From Emmonsiellopsis sp. PD_33 (Eukaryota > Ascomycota > Eurotiomycetes > Onygenales > Ajellomycetaceae), in contig JANTQF010000278.1 of NCBI GenBank assembly GCA_032988165.1, positions 1 to 46,788 on the forward strand: DNA of 46,788 nucleotides, written 5' to 3'. The notes under the pieces were generated by a model, which ran no database searches, was not told the DNA's origin, and saw nothing but the letters and a program-made list of their open reading frames with translations. The translations under genes were made by a program, and so were the position numbers. Positions 23,535 to 33,570 of the stretch are shown here, one piece after another (the stretch's first letter is position 1; each line of letters begins with the position of its first letter).

Positions 23535-24211
23535 ATGCCCGCAAACGACAAGGTCAAAAAAGCCCTCTCACAAATCCAAACCGATCCCTCCAAACTCCTC
23601 GGCTTGAATATCGGTAACCATGCCAATGTCAAACCGGGCCAGTATATTCCCAGAGCAGGTTAGCAAAAATTGTTCAATCAACGCATCCATAGCATAAAAA
23701 TGTCAACCAAAAGAAGAAAGTTATCTAAAACCAATATGAATTAAATTCAATCAATAATACAGACGCCCAATCCGCCCCCGAACTCTTCCTCCCCAACCCC
23801 CCCGCCCCCGCGGGACGCAACACCTACATCCTCATAGCCCTAGACATCGACGCCCCCTTCCCCTCCCTCCCCATCCTCGGCCCAATCCTACACTGGATCC
23901 AACCGGGCCTCCAGCCAACACCCACACCCACACCCACACCATCATCAGCCACCGACCACACGCTAAAGCTCCAATCCACCGCCCCCTTCATAACAAATTA
24001 CATCGGCCCCGCCCCGCCGCCGGGAAGCGCGCCGCATCGCTATCTCTTCCTTCTGTATGAAGAGCCGGACGGGTTTGAGGCGGGGAGGTATGCGCCGGTG
24101 GGGGGGAGGGGGGTGGGGAATTTGAAGAGGATGTGGTTTGATTTTGATAGGTGGGCGGGGGAGTTGGGGTTGGGGGGGTTGGTTGCGGGGTGTTGGTTTT
24201 TGAGTAATTAG
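23535..24211 (+). CDS. Phosphatidylethanolamine-binding protein (PEBP) family
   Basis: Two exons, 23535..23658 and 23763..24211, encode 190 residues and join as IPRAD/AQSAPELFL. Family motifs are present: DIDAP (normally DPDAP), GPILHWI, and HRYLFLLYEEP. There is no signal peptide, so it should be cytosolic. PEBPs bind phospholipids or other anions and in other organisms regulate kinases (RKIP) or proteases (Tfs1 inhibits carboxypeptidase Y). The role here is unknown. The sequence has a Thr-Pro repeat insertion after the LHWI motif. The second exon switches sharply near 24040 from almost all C-ending codons to G-rich codons. Confidence 0.93.
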
Positions 24212-24732
24212 GTGTTGTGGGGGTTGAGTGGGAGGATGGGCGGATGGGCGGATGGATAGGTGTGTTTGTGTATACTGCGGCGTGTGTGAAGCGAGGGCAT
24301 GGCAAGACTGAGTGGTTTCGGTATATGAAGGAGAGAGTTGGTCGTGGTGTTGAAGTTGGTAATGAGGACTGTAGGTCTAGCATGCTGTTTATATTATCTC
24401 TGGTTATTGTGTTAAGGAGGCGGGATGTAGGTCAGGCCTGCCAATAGCTAGAATTAGCTCAGTAAATAAATGCGAGGAGGATAATTAGTTAGTTAGTTAC
24501 CATGTTGCGTTATAGCGGGTGTCCTCATCTCTCTTCCTGAAGCATTAGAAGCCGAATAACCAAACAAACAACTGATAATCATTCTCTTGATATAGGAATA
24601 AATAGCCTTCTGCCGATGGGGTATATAGATATAGATATAGATATAGATAAGATGTAAAATAAAATAATACATTAATAAGTTATAGTTCATGAAACGCATG
24701 GGACATCGTAAAAGACGCAATCCCCCCTGTAC
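24212..24732. other. Convergent spacer between PEBP and pot1
   Basis: Both genes end here. The region has GGATGGGC runs near 24235 and an ATAGAT repeat at about 24626-24650. I see no gene. Confidence 0.6.
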
Positions 24733-26825
24733 TCACATAATCGTCGTCCCATACATCCGAAACCGCCTCTCCCACCCAAACCCATCTCCCGATTCCCCCT
24801 TTCGACTCCGAACCCCAAACTCCTTAATGCAGCACTCAAACGGCCGCGTCGATGGCTTCCCGCTGCTCTCATTAATGTCAAATGCAGCCGGGTTAGCGCT
24901 CTTGCGCTCCTCTAGGTCACCCCAGAGGATGAAGAGTTTCTCGCGCAGGGAGGCGAGGATGTCGGGGTTTGCGCGGAGGCTGTGTGGGTGGGGTGGGTTA
25001 GAATGAATCCGTCGAGTTGGCGATTGGTTGGGGGCGAATAGGAGGGGAATGGGTTAAAAAATACGCACTCAACAGCATCAAGACCAATCAAAAACTCCGC
25101 ATCGCGATCAGCTACATAAACCATCATCCGCTCCCGCTTCTCGTTGCGATTATAATGCGTCCCCGGCCCGCCGTCTTCAACTAGCAGACAAAACCGCCAT
25201 TCCCACTTCTTCCGTCTGGGCTCGTCGTCTTCGTTTTCGCTGTCCCCACTGCCACTGCTGCCATCATCTGATAACATGGCTCGTTCGACATCATACTGCA
25301 CGGCGAAGTCTTCTAGGTTCGGGGGGAAGAAATCGACAACGCGAATGGAGGCGCGGTAGCGCACGTTCTGGAAGGGGAGGGTGTATTCGATACCACTTGG
25401 GGCGGTATTTTGATGCGAGGGGTTGGTGAGGATGTTGGAGATGGATCGGAAGGGGATGGTTGGTTTTTGAGCTCGGACTAGATGGGAGAGATTAGCTTTT
25501 TCGAGGGTGATTGAAGAAAAGGTTTTCGTACTGTGAGTATTCAGCTCGTCCCGTTTTACTACTTGGATCGACGTTGCGATTTGCGGCTGGTCATCATCGC
25601 GTTTATTCTTCTTCTCCTTCGCCTCCTGCTTCCGTCTCTGCTGCGCGAGCTTTTTCTTCGCGTTTCTGCTTAGGTTCTCCGTATCGGGGTTTGCTTTGCG
25701 CTTACTGCCGTTATCGCCAAAGCGGCCATTCCCTCCTTTTATCCGTTTCCAGTATTCGATTTTGCGCTTAACGAGGTCCCTCGTCTGCTCGTCCGAATCA
25801 TTGTCGTCGATGGGTATCACCTGGACTTTTTCGGGATAATGGCGATCTGTATGAAGGCTCCCTTCCATCACGCTGCTCATCCTTCCTATCTTGACATTGA
25901 CGTTCTGAAGGAGAAGGATGTCATTTTCTTTCACATTCTGCCTCGCGAAATGCGAGTGGGGTTCCCAGAGCGTGACCTGCAGCGTCATTTGGCCCATGGG
26001 GCCCGGCCAGTCTCGTTTAGGCCGTGTAGTGTAGTTGAATTCATCGCCGTCGCGGGAGTGGCTGTCTTCCGAGTAATTAAAGAGCTGCTTGTTTTCGGTA
26101 TAATCGGTTACGTAGAGCTGGAATCGTTGGTAGTCTTCTGGGTATGTTTTGACCACTTGGACGATGAGGTCCACGAATGTGCCATAGGCAAGGTCTTTGA
26201 TCAAGGAGAATTTGGTCCGGACCGGAGCTGTAGCCTTCTGGACTACAACTGTACGGGCCGCGGGCGTAGTGGTTACGGGCTGTGGTGGTGGGACACCGGA
26301 TGATTGGCGGTCTGGTCCAGCACTCCCACCTCCCATCAAGAATAGAGCGTATGCTCTTTCAGAGGGATTCGGGTCAGTCGCTTGAGGGTGTTTTATTATC
26401 CAGGGCCCCGCCTTCTGATTCGACCCTTTGCGGAAAATCACCCAAGGGATGAGATCCCTTTGCGACGAGAGCCCGATGATTGCCCCTTGATATGACCGTA
26501 TCTGGATAGACTATCAGCGCAAAGGCCACGTTTGACTTTTATATAAGATTCAACCTACTCTGATCGTGCGTAGGAGCACAACGTCCCCAAGTTGAGGATC
26601 CGGCAGGAAGGACTCGTCATTGCTGAAATACCGAATTTTGAGGCCGTACCAGGCGTCCGAGGCAAAGTCTTCGTCTTTGAGGGTGAAGGTCGACACTGAT
26701 GAGGATCCACCTGATTTTTTTGGGGGAAGCGCGTCTACCACGACGGCGATGATATTGACCACCCGCTCCGTCTTGGTCTTGGCTGTGTCGACGCTGTCGA
26801 ATCCGACTGGTCGAGACGGGGCCAT
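24733..26825 (-). CDS. pot1: Protection of telomeres protein Pot1
   Basis: Three exons, 26825..26559, 26501..25069 and 24979..24733, encode 648 residues. The 57 bp first intron joins LLRTIR to IRSYQGAIIGLSS, and the second joins DAV to DLRANPDILASLREK. The N-terminal OB fold (about 15-150) contains LKIRYF and GDVVLLRTIR followed by WVIF, as in the telomere-end-binding domain. The second OB fold (about 185-330) contains FVDLIVQVVKTYP and YVTDYTENKQLF. A basic linker and a C-terminal conserved domain follow (FLIGLDAVD, LREKLFILWGDLEE). Pot1 binds the single-stranded telomere overhang with the other shelterin proteins, protecting ends and controlling telomerase. Confidence 0.93.
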
Positions 26826-27683
26826 AATGGCCTATTATTGAAGGGATAGCAGGGACAACAAGCCGCTCAGTAAATCAATGCCAAAGAAACGCGTATGACA
26901 TAAAAATAAAACGGCTGGATACCCGATTTAAGGGTCCAGCGGGCGATTAGACGCGGTATATAAGAATATCAACGCGTTCGACGGCTATGTGAGTGGTGGC
27001 CAAACGCGCATGTTTTGGGAGGCTGAGATGGCAAGAAAACAGCGTTTTAGATAGCAAATTGCGGCAGAGACAGATTGCACATAAAGTAGGATAAATATCA
27101 AACTTGAAGTAACGTCGCTCGAACGGGCTGCGCTTGGTGGTGGGGGATGGGTAGAGTGTATCCCGATATATGCGTACAAGGCGCAAAGGCGAGTTAGCGG
27201 CCAGAGGTGCAATTCTAACGCAAGAGGTGAGAGTAGCTGCAGCACGTATTCTCTATCCCCTCATTCCTCCCATCTGTCTGGCCATGTTCATGTAGAGTGT
27301 ACGTGGAGTGGTGTGTCGTTGGGTTGATTGGTTTTCTTAGGTGGAAGATATTTGAACTAAACCGACCCATGGATCGTGTGAGATTCCAACAACTATATTC
27401 ACAACCCAAAACGACATTTATAGAATACCACAATAATATTAAATACATAAACTAACATAACAGGTCATTAAAAATAGTTACAGCAATAACAGAGCTATCC
27501 AAAAGAAGCACCTTGCTATCAAAATCTAGAGCAGATCACCCACACTCTGCCTATCTATCAGTGACTCCAATCAATCAGTCAGGAACAGGGTTCGGAAACA
27601 AGATTCAGAAACAAGATTCAGAAACAAGATTCGGGGATTTAGATCATTCTTTCTTGCCCCCTACTTCTCAGTGAACACACTCT
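26826..27683. other. Spacer between pot1 promoter and FHA-kinase 3' end
   Basis: It holds the pot1 promoter on the left and the kinase 3' region on the right. A 13-bp tandem repeat is at 27596-27634. No other gene or RNA is recognisable. Confidence 0.6.
27596..27634 (+). repeat. 13-bp tandem repeat, three copies
   Basis: The unit AAACAAGATTCAG occurs at 27596-27608 and 27609-27621, with a third copy ending CGG at 27622-27634. It lies about 50 bp beyond the kinase stop codon. Confidence 0.9.
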
Positions 27684-29481
27684 TCAACCTTTCCCACGTC
27701 TCCTTCTCGGCGGATTTATTTGAGATCTGGTGTGATGCCCATTTGGAGAGGGACCGTTGGCACTTTGAAGCTTCTCCTCTAGATTGTTTCTAGATTTTCG
27801 AGACTTTGCGCGTGAGTTGTTGGACCTCCTAGATCGTGTGGACCTTTTTGACACTGCGGACCGAGCTACCGTAGGGGTTCGATTTGGCGCCGCCACATTT
27901 CCATGACGTGGATTGGGCGATCTTCTCTCCTGTAAAGGCTCACTCGGTCCGGTTCGCGTCCAATCCATTGCAGTGAGTATTGTGGAGTGATTTGAGCCCA
28001 TTCTCTCATTCACCTGGTTTGGAATTGAAGAAACAGAATTGGACGGACCAACATCGTTCTGCAGACCTCCTACGGGGGGATGAGGTGAGACAGGAAAACA
28101 CGCTTGAAGAAGTTCATAGGCCGATGGGCGCCTGTCGGCAGTATGGTGGGCCATCAGTCTGATTGCTGGACTTGGAGACCAGTTCTGAACTTGGGGCATC
28201 AAGCACTCATCTATGGTAACGACAAGCGCGTATATATCAACTTTTGGTGTCTGGGGACCACCACTGAGAATTTCAGGCGCCATATAGGACTGCGTCCCGA
28301 TGCGAGTTCGCGATGCATCGATGACCTTTGCAATGCCAAAATCAGTGAGATAGAAGTTCTCGCCTCGGTAGAGTATGTTCTGAGGTTTTACATCCCGATG
28401 CAGGATTGGCGGATTGCGCGTGTGAATGTAATCCAATGCAAGCAACATTTGGTAGAACATCCTCCCTGTTGTATGTTTCGCCTCATCGGGTGATTTGAAT
28501 TTGGAAATCTTCTCCTTGAGGCTCCCTTCGTAAATATCCATGAAGAGTTCAATGTTCTGCCCGATCTGCCAGCCCTGGTGGAATGTATATGTCACGATAT
28601 GATCCTAGTGGAATCGTGAGCGTGGGGGGAACAGACGGACGGAATGGGAGCTTACGTGCTTCAGTTGCCTAACCATATCGACCTCTTCTCTGATTCTCTT
28701 CCTGAAGGCGCTTTCTGAGTGTATACCCTGCTGTGGTATTGGCATGATCTTGACGATTTTGCGGGCGTAGTGTTCGCCATCATACAAGTCGACAACCTCG
28801 TCCACGGAACCTTGTGCGCCTGCACCTAGACCCTGTATGAATGCATATCGGATCTCCTGGCCTGGCTTCGGCTGGTCTGGATGGGTCACCCGTGTGTTGT
28901 GAGTATTTACGGTGGTGGTCAATGCATACGATTCAGATTCGAGGCCGAAGAGTCTTTCGTCGGCTCCTTGGTAGGTCCCCTGATATTCTTCAGGGATAGG
29001 CTGGCGAACAAACGCAAGTTTTTCTTCAGAGAACACTGCCGCATCTTTCTTTGCTCGTGGTATCAGGAGAAACCGTGCACAGCCAATCTCGAAGGTCCAC
29101 TCCTGGTCAAGCAGCACAACACATTGTCGTGGAATTTTCCATATCTGAGGGTGGTCGGCCTCTTGGTAGAGGGATGTATTGGCGCGTTTAGATATGTCGT
29201 GGAGAAGGAGTTCTCCACTTCGCGGATTGAAATCAAAGTAGCACTGATCATTCCTTGACCAGCGTTTGCCAAGGATCACATCGTTGGAGCTAGCCCGGCC
29301 GAACTTGACGAGATAACTACGACGGCGTTTTCGACGGCTGTTCCAAGCCGATTCTTAGGGCATGGCCGGAGCGGTCGCGGGGATCCACCCGCCGTCGTTG
29401 GCGGTTGGCAGGGTCCTGGACGATCTCCTTCGCGAAGTCATCGAGCGGAGAGAGATAAAAGACAGTGCCTGGTTCATCCAT
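27684..29481 (-). CDS. FHA-domain serine/threonine kinase with a +1 frameshift in the first exon
   Basis: The best model starts at 29481, reads 29481..29320, skips base 29319, reads 29318..28656, splices a 51 bp intron and ends with 28604..27684, giving 581 residues. The first frame ends at TAG (29319-29317) after RIGLEQPSKTPS. The next frame continues the FHA domain as SYLVKFGRASSNDVIL with no gap in the fold. The kinase domain is complete: GLGAGAQGSV (217-226), K241, HRD with D346, DFG (363-365), and GTQSYMAPE. The intron joins RQLKH to DHIVTY. A Lys/Arg/Ser-rich tail follows. FHA domains bind phosphothreonine, and the order recalls checkpoint kinases, but the exact relationship is unknown. 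The shift may be real decay, an assembly error or programmed. An alternative intron (donor near 29390, acceptor after 29303) keeps frame but deletes part of the FHA domain. Confidence 0.8.
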
Positions 29482-29787
29482 CTGCACCACCTTTCTGGGG
29501 AGATAGAGAGGGTCTCAAAGATACTAGTAGTAGTAGCTGTGAGAGACAAGTCGGGCTGTATCTAGATGTCAGTCTGCTGGCAGGTTGCACAGACCACCCG
29601 CGATGACTTGGCAGCTGCTGTCCATTGGCCCAGCGCTGACCGGGACATTTGTTGTGAATATCAAACATCAAACTTGTCTTTCCCTTCACTTCTCCCTCAC
29701 CATCCTCGCTTGGGAGGCTGCTGTTCTGACAATCATGTACCTCAACTTCTCTGTGTCTCCTACCTTGATCTTTCCCTCCCTCCATGA
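29482..29787. promoter_or_regulatory. Short divergent promoter between FHA-kinase and charged-protein gene
   Basis: About 300 bp separates the two starts. The plus strand is pyrimidine-rich just before 29788. An ATG at 29784 opens a 15-codon frame ending in TAA at 29829-29831. It overlaps the ATG used for the long frame (29788), and a second in-frame Met codon (29833) lies one base after that stop. Start choice could thus be regulated. Confidence 0.45.
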
Positions 29788-31185
29788 ATGAATCCGACCA
29801 CGCATGTACCACAGCAAACATCTGTCTCTAACATGCAACCATCGGTCGCGACAGACAGCCATGGCCGCGAGGCTTGCGGGCCCGTTGACGCCCAATCCAA
29901 GATGTATGAGACTGAGGGCTCTCAAGTACGTAGGCCATGGACTCCAGAACCAGAACCCTACGATCCTGAGACATACGTGGCCTGGGGTCGCAAACATTAC
30001 GGCGAGGAGTGGTATGAGCTCCGGAACGCTTTGTTCAGTGAAAGGCTAGGGAGCGCCTACAATATCCGTCAGCGAGAGCTGAGACAGCTGGAACGTGAGA
30101 AGGAGGGGAGGACGCTGGCCGGAGAACTGGCAAAGGCGGGGGTTGACGAGCATCACACCCCTGCACCCACGGCACCACCAGCCGAGACCAATGACGATGC
30201 CGCCAGTGACCACCATAGTGTTAGTACTGGGTATAGCACCTATCTACCCACCGATGACGAGCGGTCGCCAGAGCCAGAGGATCCATGGGAACGACTAGAG
30301 TGGCGAAGAGAGCGTCTCAACTATGATGAGCGGCTGTATCAAATAATGAGGGTTAGACTTAGAGTCACGCTCGAGGATAGAGTCAGATCACAACGTGAAC
30401 GCGAGGAACGCGACAAGAAAGACAGCGAGGCGTGGGCGGAAATAGTAAAATGGAAAGGAAAGAACGATCGGAAGTACGAAGCTCTAAAGAGAGACCACAA
30501 CCTCCGGCTACAGGGCTGGACCCAAGAGCAGATTGACGCCCAAAAGCGAGAGCAGAAAGAAACGCGCCGAAGGGCACGGAGAGAGCCTCACAGTCCGATC
30601 ACTGGACCTCTTGGAGGAGGAGAAAATGACGCAGAGGAAGGAGAAGTGACTCTTGCCCAGTGGCGTGAAATAATGAAAAACGTTCGAAAGGGGCTCAAGT
30701 CGCCTACTGATTCTCGCAGCTCTAGCAACTCTGAGCCAGAATCGCCTCCCCAATCCCAAACACCAAACGAGAAAATTTTACGCAAGACCCGAGGAGGAAG
30801 AGTCACAAAGAGTGCCCCAAAGAACCAAGGTATTGCTAGGAGGAACAATCCGCGGCAACCTAAATCGACTCCTACAGAGGCTGAAATACGCAGCGGAGAA
30901 AGACAGACACGCAAGAGAGAACCCAAGGTATACAAGAAGGAGCGAGAAAGCCGACGACTCGCCGGTGTTTTACCCGAATATGGCATGCTTCCAAAACGAG
31001 GTGAAGCACCAGAACTCTACGAAGCTCCATTACAGCACCCTCCGAGTGGTCGCAAGCCGAATCGTTTAGAATCCCGTGGCCGCTCCGCGTCGAAGAAAAA
31101 TACTAAGAATGCCAATGCTCAAAGAGTATCGAAGTCTACACAACACCGCCCAAGTCGCCAAAAGAGATCAAAGAGGCGATTATGA
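29788..31185 (+). CDS. Highly charged coiled-coil-like protein of unknown function
   Basis: A single open frame of 465 residues is bounded by an upstream in-frame TGA at 29785. The real start could be Met16 (29833). I do not recognise the family. Features are: an acidic-aromatic segment PYDPETYVAWGRKHYGEEW (about 58-76) followed by heptad-like Arg/Glu-rich helices; a Ser/Pro-acidic linker; a long helix rich in Glu, Arg and Lys (about 190-275); and a very basic, Ser-rich second half. A distinctive block SRRLAGVLPEYGMLPKRGE (about 393-411) precedes the KRSKRRL tail. Composition suggests a nuclear or nucleic-acid-associated protein. It is intronless, unlike nearly all its neighbours, and divergent from the FHA-kinase, which also has a basic tail. 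A link between them is only inferred from position. Confidence 0.7.
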   Translation: MNPTTHVPQQTSVSNMQPSVATDSHGREACGPVDAQSKMYETEGSQVRRPWTPEPEPYDPETYVAWGRKHYGEEWYELRNALFSERLGSAYNIRQRELRQLEREKEGRTLAGELAKAGVDEHHTPAPTAPPAETNDDAASDHHSVSTGYSTYLPTDDERSPEPEDPWERLEWRRERLNYDERLYQIMRVRLRVTLEDRVRSQREREERDKKDSEAWAEIVKWKGKNDRKYEALKRDHNLRLQGWTQEQIDAQKREQKETRRRARREPHSPITGPLGGGENDAEEGEVTLAQWREIMKNVRKGLKSPTDSRSSSNSEPESPPQSQTPNEKILRKTRGGRVTKSAPKNQGIARRNNPRQPKSTPTEAEIRSGERQTRKREPKVYKKERESRRLAGVLPEYGMLPKRGEAPELYEAPLQHPPSGRKPNRLESRGRSASKKNTKNANAQRVSKSTQHRPSRQKRSKRRL

Positions 31186-33570
31186 GGGCGAGCACATTCC
31201 AAGATTATGATTAATTGGCTTATACGATGAAGCTCTGTCCATCCTGATGCGGCTATGCTAGTTGGTTGCCTCCATCAATTACAGCAAAATGGTTCCATCA
31301 ACAGACAGACTTTGCCTCACCAATCCGGCGGGGTCCCGGCTCATACCCATATCAGTTCCTTCCTTGGCATTCCGTCAAGCAGAAACGAAATCTAGTATAT
31401 CAACAAGTCCGATCATTTACTGCTCTGATCGGGCTGCGGCAGGTCGCCGAGCTTCTGAAGCGACACTGTTCGCTAGCCTGGGCCTATCTCCGTGGTAGGA
31501 ATACTTGGCAACTTCCAATAACTTGTGTTATTCTGCACTTGATATCCCGAATCTTAGCGAAATTGCCTCCAGTACATCTCATTAAAGCAACAAGCTGTTT
31601 ACTTCCTGATATATGTGTACCCGCTACATATATACATTGACCTCGAGCATTATCAACCACCACGCCTAGTGGGGTTAAGACGCCCAAATCTGGAGCCCGA
31701 CGAGGACGCTGATCGGCCTGGGGAAATCCGCATGTTACAATGCAATGGCATTTTCGATGCTCGACTTCCCCTTCCCGCCTTGTATACCGCCGTACCTAGA
31801 AACACATGAAAGTTCGAGACATGCTTTCGAGCAGCCGTCTACAGATGATGGACGTACCCCTGGTGGTATTATCACGACACGCATAGACTCCGCCAATGTC
31901 CGCATCGCCTTGCGAACTGGGAATTTTGTGTCTTTCGGCGATCCTAGCCCAAAGCCAGACCCGACCAACCCCTGTCTTTTACACTAGGGCCGCGTCTTCC
32001 CCGTCAACCTATCTACCAACACCCGAGTATCAGCCATGTCTAGCTACATGGCGTTTGGCCGTTGGTGATGATATCGGCTAAAAGTGCAGAGTGGACGCCG
32101 GTTGGTATGATAGATACATGGCGAGCGCAATTGAGCAGGGTATGGAGTAGGTGGCTAGGGAGGAAGAAGTAGGTAATGGGTATCAGTTGGACGGATGGTG
32201 ATTATCCCGTGAAGGTTGTTATTATGTAGCATGTCAGGGATTGTTAGAAGAAAGACCACAGCATGCCTGAGAATATCGGAAGCGAATTTAAGGAGTTTTG
32301 TCTTCTTCTTCTTTCTTTCTTCTTTCTTCTTTTTTCTTCTTCCTCGTCCCCTGTTTCTTGTTTACTGTCTTCTAACGGGGCTGTAAACACAATATAAGAA
32401 AGGCACAGCAGTTAAGCATTTATCATATAATTATTATGTAATTAAAAACAATACCCAAAAGCCCCTCCTCACCATCCTTCCTTCTAGTGAAATATAACAA
32501 GTAACGGCTTGTCTGTCTATTGTAGTAAATATAAAGCCCATCGGAAACAGAACTTGAATGAACGTCACCTTTTAAGCCATGAAGCTTACCCTGCCATTTC
32601 TTGGCGCCAAGACATGCTAGGAAAAATACGATAAAAATAAAAATTACCGTTGTATTGTATTAGGCTGTAAACACGTGATATTTATGGAGATGGATGGATG
32701 GATCCAAGGGATATGGATGCCGCGACGCTGGAAGACAAGAGAGGATTTTATGGGAATTTTTATTCAGTTGGTTAGGTGGGTTTGTTTTATGATGTCCTTT
32801 CTCCCCGATACATACATACTGTCAATGTACATGTACATACTACTGCTGAGTATGCAAGCGAGGGGATTTGTGTATGTAGTTAGTTTAAGTCGTTGGAATG
32901 CCCTTTTAAAAAGCTTTTCTTATTTTATTTTTATACTGACGGCTTGAAGAACATAGTAGTTGAAAAGGCTTAGCTAGTTAATCGGGGATAAAATGAGTTG
33001 AGGTCTAATGGTTTAGATTTTTCTTCCTCCTTGTGTGTTTCTCTTGACGCATGTACGGAGTAGTTACGAGATATACCTGATGTGAAATACGGCCTGCCTG
33101 TGTGTATATGCGGGGCAACGAGGAAGGGCAGTCCACTACTTATCCTTCATTTACACAAGTAGAGACTGAATATGCTGTTTCGGAATGTCTGTAGCCAAGT
33201 CGACGAGGGATCTATGTCTTCCGGGGTGAAAATAAAATACAAAATAAATACACGGCCGGCGGAAGGTTTTGCCGCCCGGCCCAAACGAGAAAAGCCCCTC
33301 CGTTGTCCAGCGTCCATCCTCACCTCGCAACCTCACCCCAAACACAACGCTGAATCCCCTCGTCTTTGCCCTCTCCCCTGCCACCGCTCCCCCGTGTCTC
33401 TGCTGTGCCCTGTCTTGCCCAGCTGCTGCTGCTGCTCTCGTCTCGCACCGCTTCTCCCCAGTCTGCTCTTCCTGCGTGTGCCCTGTGCTGTGCTGTGCTG
33501 TGTTGTGCTGTGTTTTTCTTTTCTTTCTTCCCCCACCCTGCTGTAGCTGCCACCCGCCACACCGCCCACC
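31186..33570. other. Spacer and importin alpha promoter
   Basis: Left part: the 3' end of the charged-protein gene and open frames of up to 124 codons (31266-31640) without recognisable content. Middle: a TTCTT-rich tract near 32297-32343. Right: a CT-rich promoter, a TACGGAGTA element near 33053, and a TGTGC repeat (about 33483-33514) in the probable importin leader. The minus-strand frame at 33151-33597 is the antisense of that leader. I see no gene. Confidence 0.55.

Noticed and set aside
31266..31640. 124-codon plus-strand frame after the charged-protein gene
   Set aside because: Overlapping frames of equal length exist here and nothing conserved is visible. It is probably 3' spacer.
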